Shown: positions 17,300-26,965, counted from the stretch's first letter. The stretch: 64,000 nucleotides of DNA from Bacteroidota bacterium (GCA_023386235.1 JAEWKC010000034.1:1-64000), one strand, 5' to 3'. The notes: generated by a model from the sequence alone, not told the origin. Translations and numbers: made by a program.

Positions 17300-19219
17300 C
17301 TATTGTTGTTTTGCCCACCATAGTGGTGTAAGAGGACCGTCTGTACCTCCCAACTTATCAACGGCATTCTGATAGCCTTTAGGACTTCCAGACTCTAATG
17401 AGGAAGGATATTTAAGTCTTTGCGGGAAAAACTTGATATTGCTAGTCATAAAATTACTGCTAGTGAGACCGGGCAAACCAGGTAGAGGATTTTCAATTGC
17501 AGGATTTTCAAAAAATGGTAACCCTAATCTACGCTGATCACTCCAAGCTTCTAACGGTAACCAAGGTACTTGTGCTATATATTTCTGCGTAATAATCTTA
17601 GTTAAAAGGTCATTCTTTACAGTTCCGTTTTTATAAAGATTATTTACAGGGTATTTGATATCTATGGTACCTTCCACTCCAGTCTTTCCATCTTTATATT
17701 TCATTGTATGAGCACTGCCGGGCTCTGTAGTATGTGTCCAACTTACGGAGGTTCCGACTCTGTTATATGTAGTAGAGGCCAAATAGCTTGCTAAATGTGC
17801 CGTTACACCCCAATATTCAAAACTTGCTTTTATACCTGCTTCATAAGCAGCCTGGCCACTTAAAGGAACTGTCCATCCTTTTACTGCAGCTTCGGCAATT
17901 AGAAAATAAGTTTCCCAAGGTGCAAAAAATATTCTTTTGCTTGTACTGTTTCTAAAATTTAATGCCAGTGTAGGTGTAGTACCAGGATATCCTCTTAAGG
18001 TATTGATAGCACCTTTAGCTCCCCAGTCTCCGGAAGTAGTAGTGTTCCAGGTGTGCGTCGCGTCAATATTAATACTGTCTGTAGCAGAGAATTTTACTTT
18101 TCTTACAGTAGTTTTAGCATCATTTGTCCATGAAGGATAATAAGAAAAATTAGGATTACTAAACCAGCCTGGAATGATAAAAGCTTTATAGGCTCGAGGG
18201 TCCATAACATTAGGCAACCCATCTAACCAATAGCCAACCGTAGGATCATTTGTTTTATCAGTATACATTTGCGGATATTTTAAGCCGATATAATCCGCTG
18301 GTTTTACGGCATGCTGTAAGTCTGCAGGTAATTGATCTTCAGATGGAATCCCACCCAAATTTGTATAAATATTATTTAATGTAGCAGAAAGATACTGAAT
18401 ATTCCATTCTCTGCTCATCACTCCTGTTAGAGCATCCCAGCCAGGTTGCTCCTGAACATCAAAAGTTTCGCTTGCTGTCAATATAACGTTACTTCCTTGT
18501 ACAGCACTTTCAAATTCTTGTTTTGCTTTTGCCGGATCTACCTCTGCAATGCGCATTGCTAACCGCATTCTCATAGAGTTAGCATATTTTTGCCATTTTG
18601 CCCAATTGTATTTATACGAAAAAGCTACTTTATCTTTATTTAGTGTAGCCGGGCTCTCTACAGCAAGATCCATTTTAGCTGATGCGTCTTTTAATTCTTC
18701 CAGTAAAAAATAATACACATCTTTTACGCTGGCATATTCAGGATTCACTCCTTTAAACGCATCTATAGCGATAGGGCCGAAATTGTCTGACAGCTCAGAC
18801 ATAAGGTAAGCACGCCAAATTCTTGCTACTTGAATTAAATTACTTGTGTATAATCTGTTTGTACCTTCTGCAATTTGAGTTTCGCCTACCTCTATTGCGG
18901 AATTCACAGGATTTAACCAATTAGAAGCATACGCCCAATAGTCGGACGACCATCCGTCGTTTGACCCGCCGGAAGATAACCCGCCGGAAAGTTGATGCCT
19001 TCCTGCGGTTTTCCAGTACAGAACAAAAGCACGTTCGGCTATATGCGGATCTTGTTGTGCTCCTATTATTGAATTATTAATAAAGTACTCTAATTGAACC
19101 TGACCTGCACTGGCAGCCAATGGGTCTACATTTATATCATTAAACTTTTTACAGGAAGCAAAAGCTGCTACTGCAAATGTAATGCCTATGATTAAATAGT
19201 TAATATTTCTGTATTTCAT
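17300..19219 (-). CDS. SusD-like lipoprotein (SusD-like_2 type)
   Basis: A 639-residue surface lipoprotein with a lipobox ending at C23 (AAFASC). The start of the mature protein, KKFNDINVDPLAAS, and later LIQVARIWRAYLMSELSDNFGPIA and SYKYNWAKWQKYANSMRMRLAMRIAEVDP (key part NSMRMRLAMRI), match the SusD-like_2 branch rather than classical SusD. The C-terminal part has IITQKYIAQVPWLPLEAWSDQRRLG, typical of that branch (key part EAWSDQRRLG). It starts 18 bases after the stop of its SusC partner and ends the operon. It should bind a polymer-derived ligand at the cell surface. Confidence 0.92.
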   Translation of the reverse strand: MKYRNINYLIIGITFAVAAFASCKKFNDINVDPLAASAGQVQLEYFINNSIIGAQQDPHIAERAFVLYWKTAGRHQLSGGLSSGGSNDGWSSDYWAYASNWLNPVNSAIEVGETQIAEGTNRLYTSNLIQVARIWRAYLMSELSDNFGPIAIDAFKGVNPEYASVKDVYYFLLEELKDASAKMDLAVESPATLNKDKVAFSYKYNWAKWQKYANSMRMRLAMRIAEVDPAKAKQEFESAVQGSNVILTASETFDVQEQPGWDALTGVMSREWNIQYLSATLNNIYTNLGGIPSEDQLPADLQHAVKPADYIGLKYPQMYTDKTNDPTVGYWLDGLPNVMDPRAYKAFIIPGWFSNPNFSYYPSWTNDAKTTVRKVKFSATDSINIDATHTWNTTTSGDWGAKGAINTLRGYPGTTPTLALNFRNSTSKRIFFAPWETYFLIAEAAVKGWTVPLSGQAAYEAGIKASFEYWGVTAHLASYLASTTYNRVGTSVSWTHTTEPGSAHTMKYKDGKTGVEGTIDIKYPVNNLYKNGTVKNDLLTKIITQKYIAQVPWLPLEAWSDQRRLGLPFFENPAIENPLPGLPGLTSSNFMTSNIKFFPQRLKYPSSLESGSPKGYQNAVDKLGGTDGPLTPLWWAKQQ

Positions 19220-19237
19220 TTATATTATTTTTTAATT

Positions 19238-22200
19238 TTAAAAAGTAACAGCAAGGTTTAGGAAAATGATTCTGGATGTAGGAGCTGCAAGGTTTTCAAA
19301 GCCAACTGCGTTGGTGCCTACAGCAAATACAGATTCAGGATCTATACCGTTTAGGTGACTTCTTAGCATTAGAACATTATTACAAGATACGCCAACTTTT
19401 ACATTTTGTAAATGCGCTTTACTAATTAGTTGTTTCGGTAATTGGTAGTTTAACTGTATATTACGAATACGAATATTCGTGGCATCATATATATTTCTTT
19501 CGTTAACACCCAGGTTAGCTGTTATACCACCGGTCCAAGTCCAAAACCTTTGCGGAGTAACCTCTACATCATTAAGTGTTAAGTTTCCGTTTGCATCCTG
19601 ATAAACTCCTTCAAAAACAAATGGTGCTCTTTCTCCGTTTACTACCGTAGCAGCTGCAGTACCCGCTGCCTGCATAGCCCAGTTTGTTCCCGAAAATATT
19701 TGTCCTCCGAAACGACCATCAATAAGGAATGATAAGGATAGGTTTTTATAGGAGAAGGTGTTAGTCCAACCCAACAGTGCATTTGCTTGCTGATTTCCTA
19801 ATAAAACTCTGTCAGAAGAGGCTAATGGCAAACCATCTGCATTAACTATTATCTTACCAAAATGAGGGCTGGTCTTATCTTCCACTCTTCTGTATTTGAT
19901 TCCATAAATATCTCCATAGTCGCGTCCTGTTACAGCCATTACACGTAAGTCATCAAACCCGCCTAATTGATATTGAGTAATATCTAACGCATTTGATAAT
20001 TCTACAATTTTATTTCTATTTCTGGATACATTTAACATTGAAGTCCAGTTAAAACCTTCAGGATTTTGCAAAATACGGCCTGTTAATACTAGTTCAAATC
20101 CTTCATTTTGAATATTACCTGCATTAATCATTCTTCTGGCATATCCACTTAATGGGTCCATTGGCAAGCCGATTAGTTGATTGGTAGCGTTTGATTTATA
20201 ATAGGAAAAATCTACTGACAAGCGACTTTGCAAAAATCTTAACTCTGTTCCTAATTCAATATTTTTAATTAATTCGCTTTTTACATTTTCGTCATATAAA
20301 GTAGTATTTCTGCCTGCATTAGTAATACCATTGGGGTCCTTACCTATCCAATAGGTGTTTAGTAATTGATAAGGTCCTAAGTCGTTGCCCACTGTAGCAT
20401 AAGATGCTCTGATTTTACCGTAATCCATCCATGCTGGTAGATTACCATTTTTGTTTAACAAATCGCTAAATACAAAAGATGCGCTAATTGACGGATAAAA
20501 GAAAGAACTATTGCGTTTGCTCAAAGTAGACGACCAGTCATTTCTAAAAGTTGCATCGATAAAGAAATAGCCATCGTAATTAACCTGTGCAGAAGCAAAT
20601 ACAGAATTAATTTTTCTTTGTCTAAAGCCCTGACCTACTCCGGGATTACCTATACTATTATTCAAAGAAAATAAGTTAGGCACTTCTAATTCTCCGGCGT
20701 CACCAGATACAGATTCGTATTTTTGGCTCATAATATTACCACCCAACATTAAACTGGCTCCAAACTTATCAACTAAATTATCTTTTTTTGCAGTTACCAT
20801 TGCGCTATAATTTGTTTCCTGGAAGGTTTCTTTGCCCATACTGAACCTGCCGGTAGGAGTCAAAGGACTTCCGCCATAGGTTCGGTTATTAGTACTTGTA
20901 GTGTATAAATCACCACCTGCTTTTAATTCTGCGCTCAACCAGTCTGTCATATCATATTTTAAAGAAGCATTAAGCAAATATCTGTCTCTAACATCTTCAT
21001 TTAATCTATATTCTCTTGTCCAATAAGGGTTTAAGCCATTCCCTGTTCCATACCACAACATGGTACCGTTTGGCCTTAAAGGATTGCTGAAGTCTCTTAT
21101 ATCTAATGATCTTGGAAATAAATACAGCATCGCAAAAGTGTTGTTGTTTGGATCCGGACCACCTAATGGCCTGTTCTTGCCTTCTGTATTATTAAATTGT
21201 ACTTTTGCATCTAAAGTAAGCCTATCGTTAGCCATTTTAGATACGGCTCTTGTCATAAAGTTATTTCTTATTAACTTAGAGCCAGGTATCATACTTGTGT
21301 TGTCCACTCTGTTATAAGATGAATAAACGGATATACCTTTCAGCATTTGTTGGAAAGAAATATTTTGATTGGATATAATACCCGTTTGCATATAATTGGC
21401 AACATTATCATAAAGTGCCATTTGTGTGGAAACTCCATTCCAATTATCATAGGTTTGACCGCTTATTTTTGGCCCCCAGCTGCTTCCGGAAAGGGGATTG
21501 ATTGTTGCATCTGTGCCCTGTCCAAATATGCTTTGCATTTCCGGCATCATGAAAGGTCTTTCAAAACCTACAGACGAACTTACGGTTATTCCTACTCCCT
21601 GCTGAACTCTACCGGTTTTAGTAGTAATTAAAATTACACCATTACCGGCGCGTGTTCCATAAAGCGCTGCTGCAGATGGTCCTTTAAGAACAGTTAGACT
21701 CGCTATGTCTTCAGAATTCAAATCAGATAAACCATTACCCATGTCTAAGGATGGATTCCAATAGTCTGTATTGGTTTGACCTGTAAAGTTATTCATAGGA
21801 ACTCCATCAATTACAATCAGCGGCTGATTATCGCCGGTTAACGAGTTAAATCCTCTTAGTACAATTTTAGAAGATCCTCCAGGACCATTACTGGAGCGTA
21901 CAACTTGTAGGCCAGCAACTTGCCCCGTAAGAGAGTTAGCAATGTTTGGTTCTCGGGTTCCGGTAAGAGTTTCTCCTTTTATCTCTTGAACAGCGTAACC
22001 CAAAGATTTGGTTTGTCTCCTCACACCCAATGCTGTCACAACCACTTCATCTCCTGCTGTTTCCACTTCTGCTCTTAATGTAATATTCAATCCCCCTGAT
22101 CCTGCTACTTCTCCATATTCAGATTGAAATCCTACAGAAGAAAACGTTAACACATCTCCTTGAGCAGCTCTTATAGAATAGTTACCTTCAAGGTCAGTTA

Positions 22201-22375
22201 CAACTCCCGTTGTTTTTCCTTGTATTTGTACCGATACATTCGGAATTGCAGCACCAGTGCTATCTGTTACCTTACCCGTAACGGTTCGCTGTGTTTGTGC
22301 AAACCCGGTTTGAATTAGTAAAAGGGCAAATATACTTAGGAGCCCTCTTAAAATGAGTATTCGTGTTTTTCTCAT
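19238..22375 (-). CDS. SusC/RagA family TonB-linked outer-membrane transporter
   Basis: A 1045-residue importer with a signal peptide, a carboxypeptidase-like regulatory domain (VTGKVTDSTGAAIPNVSV), the entry motif DEVVVTALGVRRQTKSLGYA, a plug domain (PLIVIDGVPMNNF, LTVLKGPSAAALYG, NGVILITTKTG) and a barrel. The ALGVRRQTKSLGYAVQ motif marks the SusC branch usually paired with SusD-like_2 proteins, as here. The first 100 residues are nearly the same as in the other SusC of the window, while plug and barrel differ. It is the second gene of the ROK-susC-susD operon, 18 bases after the regulator. Confidence 0.96.
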   Translation of the reverse strand: MRKTRILILRGLLSIFALLLIQTGFAQTQRTVTGKVTDSTGAAIPNVSVQIQGKTTGVVTDLEGNYSIRAAQGDVLTFSSVGFQSEYGEVAGSGGLNITLRAEVETAGDEVVVTALGVRRQTKSLGYAVQEIKGETLTGTREPNIANSLTGQVAGLQVVRSSNGPGGSSKIVLRGFNSLTGDNQPLIVIDGVPMNNFTGQTNTDYWNPSLDMGNGLSDLNSEDIASLTVLKGPSAAALYGTRAGNGVILITTKTGRVQQGVGITVSSSVGFERPFMMPEMQSIFGQGTDATINPLSGSSWGPKISGQTYDNWNGVSTQMALYDNVANYMQTGIISNQNISFQQMLKGISVYSSYNRVDNTSMIPGSKLIRNNFMTRAVSKMANDRLTLDAKVQFNNTEGKNRPLGGPDPNNNTFAMLYLFPRSLDIRDFSNPLRPNGTMLWYGTGNGLNPYWTREYRLNEDVRDRYLLNASLKYDMTDWLSAELKAGGDLYTTSTNNRTYGGSPLTPTGRFSMGKETFQETNYSAMVTAKKDNLVDKFGASLMLGGNIMSQKYESVSGDAGELEVPNLFSLNNSIGNPGVGQGFRQRKINSVFASAQVNYDGYFFIDATFRNDWSSTLSKRNSSFFYPSISASFVFSDLLNKNGNLPAWMDYGKIRASYATVGNDLGPYQLLNTYWIGKDPNGITNAGRNTTLYDENVKSELIKNIELGTELRFLQSRLSVDFSYYKSNATNQLIGLPMDPLSGYARRMINAGNIQNEGFELVLTGRILQNPEGFNWTSMLNVSRNRNKIVELSNALDITQYQLGGFDDLRVMAVTGRDYGDIYGIKYRRVEDKTSPHFGKIIVNADGLPLASSDRVLLGNQQANALLGWTNTFSYKNLSLSFLIDGRFGGQIFSGTNWAMQAAGTAAATVVNGERAPFVFEGVYQDANGNLTLNDVEVTPQRFWTWTGGITANLGVNERNIYDATNIRIRNIQLNYQLPKQLISKAHLQNVKVGVSCNNVLMLRSHLNGIDPESVFAVGTNAVGFENLAAPTSRIIFLNLAVTF

Positions 22376-22393
22376 TCTGCTTTACTTTTATTG

Positions 22394-23614
22394 TTATGAA
22401 ATGATTGTTTCCTTTTTTGTATTGTTTCTGTTTTGATTGATGCGCTCGTATAAATTGTCTGATTTAGACATGACAACAATAGAAGAGCCTATTAGCTCCG
22501 ATTCGTAACCCATGCTTGACACTTCAATATCTGTATATTGTGCTAAGCGCGGAATGGAGTATTCGTTGATGGCCTGCTGTATAGGCGTTAACCAGATTTT
22601 CCCCAGCGTAGCGCCCCTGCCACTCAATACAATTTTTGAAGGATTGAATAAATGTATCAGGGTAGAAATTCCCCTGCCTAAATTGTAGCCCGCTTCTGAT
22701 ATAAGCTCTACCGCCAGCTTGTCTCCGTTAATTACCGCCTGTATAAACAGCTTGCTCTTCTCTTCGTAGTTCATGCCTTCTTTCAACCGGTCTTTTATAT
22801 AGCTTTCCATCCCGTTTTTAATAAGCGCTTCTGCTTTGTTAAGCATATAAATAAAAGAACACTCTGTTTCCAGACAGCCCGTTTTTCCACAACCGCACAT
22901 TTTCCCATTGTTAAACATGGGTATATGGCTAAACTCTCCTGCAAAACCATTGGAGCCTCTATATAAATGACCGTTAATGATAATACCTAAGCCAACTCCC
23001 CAGTTAAAGTTGATGATCATAGCATTGCCGCTGTCTTTTGCCGCGCCGAAATAATACTCTGCAAGTGCAATAGAGCTGGAGTCATTCTCAATAAATACCG
23101 GCAAACCAGTGCTAATGGTTATTTGCTTTGAAATATTAGCACCTAAAAAAGTATAGTTATGTCCGGCTACAGGATCTACAAACCCCGGCATCCCTATGCC
23201 TATGCCAATAAATTTATTTTTTTCTATTCCTGAGCTTTGTATTACTTCTACTATAGCCTCGGTCAATGTTTGCAATGCCACATAATTATTGGTAAGCGAA
23301 ATAGCAATTTTTTTAACCTCTGTAACAAAATTGTTGTACATATCCATTATCACAATTCTTGTGATCAGCTGATCCATAGCTACAGATATTATATACTGGA
23401 TATCATTGTTCAGTGCAAAAACCTGCGGACGACGACCACCACTGGATATAGCAAACCCTTTCTCTACCACTATCCCCTCTTCTATCATTTCATTCAGTAT
23501 TCTGCTGGATAATGACAGGCTTTTTTCCAGACGCCTGCTTAACTCTAAACTTGACAAGCCGCCTGTAAAATACAATTCTCTAATTATGCTATTTTTATAT
23601 AATTCTTCCTTCAT
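22394..23614 (-). CDS. ROK family transcriptional regulator
   Basis: A 406-residue regulator. Residues about 5-60 form a winged helix-turn-helix (IRELYFTGGLSSLELSRRL, SSRILNEMIEEGIV). The rest is a ROK sugar-kinase-like domain with GIGIGMPGFVDP, IENDSSSIALAEYYFG and the zinc motif CGCGKTGCLE. The start chosen is the ATG giving MKEELYKN; a TTG three codons upstream is less likely. The catalytic region has NDSSS where ROK kinases usually have NDAN, which fits a sensor rather than an enzyme. It leads the susC-susD operon, so it probably senses the imported sugar or a product and controls this operon, its own gene, and possibly the neighbouring susC operon. Confidence 0.92.
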   Translation of the reverse strand: MKEELYKNSIIRELYFTGGLSSLELSRRLEKSLSLSSRILNEMIEEGIVVEKGFAISSGGRRPQVFALNNDIQYIISVAMDQLITRIVIMDMYNNFVTEVKKIAISLTNNYVALQTLTEAIVEVIQSSGIEKNKFIGIGIGMPGFVDPVAGHNYTFLGANISKQITISTGLPVFIENDSSSIALAEYYFGAAKDSGNAMIINFNWGVGLGIIINGHLYRGSNGFAGEFSHIPMFNNGKMCGCGKTGCLETECSFIYMLNKAEALIKNGMESYIKDRLKEGMNYEEKSKLFIQAVINGDKLAVELISEAGYNLGRGISTLIHLFNPSKIVLSGRGATLGKIWLTPIQQAINEYSIPRLAQYTDIEVSSMGYESELIGSSIVVMSKSDNLYERINQNRNNTKKETIIS

Positions 23615-23840
23615 AATAAACAAAATATTGCCAATAATCTGAAATCATTATTCAAAGTAACACAACTTCTGCCAAAAAAACAAAAAGAATTGATGAAAAT
23701 TTAATAATTAATCGTACAATTCAGTTAAGTTACATTCACAAATGAAAATAAGTAAAAAATCAAAACTGTGTATAAGCGTTCATGTGTGTTGATAATTGTG
23801 TATTAAATAGGCGCTTGAAAAGCAGTTAAACTTTTTATTG

Positions 23841-23848
23841 TAGATTTG
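23841..23848 (+). promoter_or_regulatory. Candidate -7 element for L-serine ammonia-lyase
   Basis: TAGATTTG matches TAnnTTTG, with a TTG 23 bases upstream (23815-23817). It lies 18 bases before the ATG at 23867 and argues against a TTG start at 23846, which would lie inside the promoter box. Confidence 0.5.
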
Positions 23849-23866
23849 ACAAAAATATATTGCAAC

Positions 23867-25294
23867 ATGCCGCACGAAGCCATTTCTGTTTTTGATATCT
23901 TTAAGATTGGTATAGGACCTTCCAGTTCTCACACGCTGGGACCCTGGAAAGCCGCTATTGCTTTTCTGCATAAACTAATGGAGCAAGAAAAACTTTACAG
24001 CATCCGAAACGTACAAATTTTGCTATATGGCTCTTTGGCAAAAACCGGTAAAGGACACGGAACAGATCTTGCCATAAAAATGGGTCTAATGGGTGAAAAC
24101 CCCGAAACAACACCTGTAGAAGAAATAGAAAAAAAAATAGAAAAAATTAGTTTTAATAAAGAAATAAAACTAAACAACGAGCATACTATACATTTTGACC
24201 CGCAAAAAGACATTATATTTTTATTCGACGAAATTCTCCCCTTTCACCCCAACGGAATGAGTTTTCTTGTAACCCTGAATAATAGTGAACAATTCAGCGA
24301 TACCTACTATTCGATAGGCGGAGGATTTGTAGTGCAGGAAGGAGAAAAAAACGATCAATTGCAGCAAAACGACCTGCCTTTTCCTATAGATACTGCCGGC
24401 GACCTGCTTTTTTGGTGTGTAAAAACAGGCATGCCCATTTATGATATAGTGGCCGAAAACGAACAATGCTGGCGCAGCGAAGAGGCTACTAAAGAAGGAT
24501 TGCTAAAAATATGGAGCGTGATGAAAAACTGTATATTCAGAGGTGTGCACCAGCAGGGCGAACTACCGGGAGGATTGCAGGTGAGCAGAAGGGCATCCAT
24601 TTTAAATAATAAACTTACGAAAGGCGCTCTATACAACAATTTTGAAGAGTGGATATCCATTATACAAAAAGATGCTGGCAATTTTCAGAAAATGCTGGAC
24701 TGGATCAGCTGCTTTGCACTTGCCGTAAACGAAGAAAACGCCTCTTTCGGAAGAGTAGTTACAGCGCCTACCAACGGCGCGTCGGGTGTGATACCGGCAG
24801 TGCTTATGTATTTTATTATTTTCTGTAAAAAAAATAAAGAGGAAAATATAATTCAGTTTTTATTGACAGCAGCGGAGATCGGAAGTATCTTTAAAAAAAA
24901 TGCCACCATATCGGCAGCCATGGGCGGGTGCCAGGCAGAGATCGGCGTATCGTCTGCAATGGCTGCAGCGGCTCTTACAGAATGCACGGGAGGCACGCAA
25001 AAGCAGGCATTGATGGCCGCGGAAATAGCGATGGAACACCACCTGGGCTTAACCTGCGATCCCGTAGGCGGCTTGGTGCAAGTGCCTTGCATAGAACGCA
25101 ATACCATGGGCGCCATTAAAGCTATAATGGCCTCGCAATTAGCCATGCAAAGCGCTCCCGATTACGCTAAAGTATCGCTGGACAAGGTAATTAAAACCAT
25201 GTGGGAAACCGCTTTGGATATGAATAGTAAATATAAAGAAACATCTGATGGCGGACTGGCCGTAAACGTACCACTCGGATTGATTGAGTGTTGA
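23867..25294 (+). CDS. sdaA: L-serine ammonia-lyase, iron-sulfur type
   Basis: A 475-residue single-chain enzyme converting L-serine to pyruvate and ammonia. The N-terminal beta part has the family motif FKIGIGPSSSHTLGPWKAA. The C-terminal alpha part has RVVTAPTNGASGVIPAVL, MGGCQAEIGVSSAMAAAA, and LTCDPVGGLVQVPCIERN, whose cysteines are expected ligands of the [4Fe-4S] cluster used for catalysis. The start chosen is the ATG giving MPHEAISVFD. It is transcribed divergently from the ROK-susC-susD operon with 252 bases between. Length and motif order are normal for the fused type. Confidence 0.95.
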   Translation: MPHEAISVFDIFKIGIGPSSSHTLGPWKAAIAFLHKLMEQEKLYSIRNVQILLYGSLAKTGKGHGTDLAIKMGLMGENPETTPVEEIEKKIEKISFNKEIKLNNEHTIHFDPQKDIIFLFDEILPFHPNGMSFLVTLNNSEQFSDTYYSIGGGFVVQEGEKNDQLQQNDLPFPIDTAGDLLFWCVKTGMPIYDIVAENEQCWRSEEATKEGLLKIWSVMKNCIFRGVHQQGELPGGLQVSRRASILNNKLTKGALYNNFEEWISIIQKDAGNFQKMLDWISCFALAVNEENASFGRVVTAPTNGASGVIPAVLMYFIIFCKKNKEENIIQFLLTAAEIGSIFKKNATISAAMGGCQAEIGVSSAMAAAALTECTGGTQKQALMAAEIAMEHHLGLTCDPVGGLVQVPCIERNTMGAIKAIMASQLAMQSAPDYAKVSLDKVIKTMWETALDMNSKYKETSDGGLAVNVPLGLIEC

Positions 25295-25380
25295 TGAGAT
25301 GCTGGATGCATATAGTTCATCACAAAGTTTAATCGTTGATACGGATTGCAAATTTACCTTAGCGCGTTCTAAAAACTTTT

Positions 25381-25455
25381 GTCATGCTGAGTCTCGTTTG
25401 AAACGAGAAAGCATCTGTTTCTCTGTTTAGATTCTTCATTTCATTCAGAATGACA
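25381..25455. repeat. REP-like palindromic element
   Basis: This element begins GTCATGCTGAG and ends TCAGAATGAC, with an internal hairpin CTCGTTT/AAACGAG (25393-25407). Elements of this form occur as dispersed intergenic repeats in Bacteroidota, a statement from memory. A second fragment, TTGTTATGCTGAG, lies at 25491-25503 and overlaps the end of the broken nucleotidyltransferase. A related half-element is at 63636-63665. Confidence 0.65.
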
Positions 25456-25493
25456 GCTTTTGAACCAGTCTCAAAGTCTCTAAAAACCTCTTG

Positions 25494-25644
25494 TTATGCT
25501 GAGTTAAAGATTTTTTCAACCCAAATATCCATATCTCCCGTTGTTCTTGGGTGTCCATGTAATATTACCGCATAACCGCCAACAAGAATTATATCGTAGC
25601 TTAAATTTATTAAGCGCAAAAAGAAAATCTCTAAAAATCTTCAT
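25494..25644 (-). pseudogene. Nucleotidyltransferase (MNT-type) remnant
   Basis: From the ATG at 25644 the minus strand reads MKIFRDFLFALNKFKLRYN and then loses frame near 25585-25590. In the next frame it continues with ILVGGYAVILHGHP and RTTGDMDIWVE, then stops at 25494. GG followed by DxD is the signature of minimal nucleotidyltransferases such as those in HEPN/MNT or AbiEii-like toxin-antitoxin pairs. Only about 50 residues remain of a domain that is normally two or three times longer. The 3' end runs into a REP-like sequence, which probably marks the deletion junction. A clear broken gene; the original system is inference. Confidence 0.75.
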
Positions 25645-25652
25645 TAAAAATA

Positions 25653-25859
25653 TTACTCATTATGACTTCTTGCAGAGAATTTAGCTTTATCCAGGCGTGG
25701 TGGATTATCTGACGAATAATTATAAGCAATACTGTTCAGATAATTAGCAATATGCAATCCCTCCTGCCAGATCAGCGATTTATAATGCGTCTTATAAGTC
25801 GCTGCTACTTCTTTGAAGCTATGTGCAACTCTGCATGTAGCTTTCCTATAAATTATCAA
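25653..25859 (-). CDS. Small hypothetical protein upstream of the MNT remnant
   Basis: A 68-residue reading frame whose stop lies 8 bases before the start of the nucleotidyltransferase remnant, on the same strand. Its second half (IWQEGLHIANYLNSIAYNYS, then NPPRLDKAKFSARSHNE) looks protein-like, while the first 25 residues look poorly conserved. It may be the partner gene of the nucleotidyltransferase, or the end of a longer decayed gene. I do not recognise the family. The rest of 25295-25888 holds no other gene that I can see. Confidence 0.4.
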   Translation of the reverse strand: MIIYRKATCRVAHSFKEVAATYKTHYKSLIWQEGLHIANYLNSIAYNYSSDNPPRLDKAKFSARSHNE

Positions 25860-25888
25860 ATATGAATATACATTTTTTGAGGAAAATA

Positions 25889-26929
25889 TTAAAAACGAAC
25901 TTCTTTCACCGTATCTACAAATGCTTTCGCATGATCTACCGGTATGTGCGGTAAAATACCATGACCGAGATTGGCTATATGCCTGCCCTTTCCGAAAGCT
26001 TTTAGCATTTCCTTTGTTTCTTTTTGTATAACAGCAATGGGCGATACCAGCTTTGCCGGATCAAAGTTGCCTTGCAGTGTTACTTCGTCTCCAGCGAATC
26101 CGCGGGCTGTTTGCGGCTCTATACACCAGTCTATCCCTAAGCCATGAGCGCCGGTAGCAGCCATTTCAGGCAAAGAACTCCAGGCGCCTTTGGCAAATAC
26201 TATTACAGGCAGTTCTTCTTTTAAAGCATCTACAATTTGGCGGATATATTGTAATGAAAAAACTTCAAAATCATTTTTACCAAGCAATCCACCCCAACTG
26301 TCAAAAACCTGCACTACATCTGCCCCGGCGGCGGATTGTTCTTTAAGATAGGCAATGGTGGTATCGGTAATCATTTGCAGTAGCTGATGTGCAAGTTCAG
26401 GATGCCGATAGCAGAAGCCTTTAGCTTCGTCAAAGGTTTTACTACCTTTGCCCTGCACCATATAACATAGCAGCGTCCAGGGCGCCCCGGCAAACCCTAT
26501 TAAGGGTACGCGTCCGTTAAGTTCCTGCTTGATCAATTTAATAGCATCAAACACATAATGCAATGTATCTTTCACATCCGGAACCGTTATACGATTTAAA
26601 TCTTCTTTTGTTTTTATAGGATTAGGAAGCAGCGGTCCCACTTTTTCTATCAGCTGCACTTCCAGGCCCATTGCTTGCGGCACTACCAGAATATCGGAAA
26701 ATAAAATAGCCGCGTCTACGCCTACAATATCTACCGGCTGCAAAGTGATTTCGCAGGCCAGTTCGGGCTTTTGACATCTTTCAAAAAAAGAATACTTTTC
26801 TCTTAACTTTATATATTGCGGCAAGTATCTTCCTGCCTGTCGCATCATCCATACCGGTGTTCTTTCCGTTTCTTCTCCCAGCAAAGTTTTTACCAGTAAA
26901 TCGTTTTTTAAAGTTGTATCTCGTTTCAT
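25889..26929 (-). CDS. hemE: Uroporphyrinogen decarboxylase
   Basis: A 346-residue cytoplasmic enzyme that removes four carboxyl groups from uroporphyrinogen III to give coproporphyrinogen III. Motifs are WMMRQAGRYLPQY near the N terminus with the substrate-binding arginines, ILFSDILVVPQAMG with the essential aspartate, GFAGAPWTLLCYMVQG, FDSWGG, and the C-terminal NLGHGILPHIPVDHA. It is the last gene of the hemA-hemC-hemD-hemE cluster, 36 bases after hemD. Length normal. Confidence 0.97.
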   Translation of the reverse strand: MKRDTTLKNDLLVKTLLGEETERTPVWMMRQAGRYLPQYIKLREKYSFFERCQKPELACEITLQPVDIVGVDAAILFSDILVVPQAMGLEVQLIEKVGPLLPNPIKTKEDLNRITVPDVKDTLHYVFDAIKLIKQELNGRVPLIGFAGAPWTLLCYMVQGKGSKTFDEAKGFCYRHPELAHQLLQMITDTTIAYLKEQSAAGADVVQVFDSWGGLLGKNDFEVFSLQYIRQIVDALKEELPVIVFAKGAWSSLPEMAATGAHGLGIDWCIEPQTARGFAGDEVTLQGNFDPAKLVSPIAVIQKETKEMLKAFGKGRHIANLGHGILPHIPVDHAKAFVDTVKEVRF

Positions 26930-26965
26930 GTGTTATTTTTTTCACGAAAAATGTAAAGCTACACA

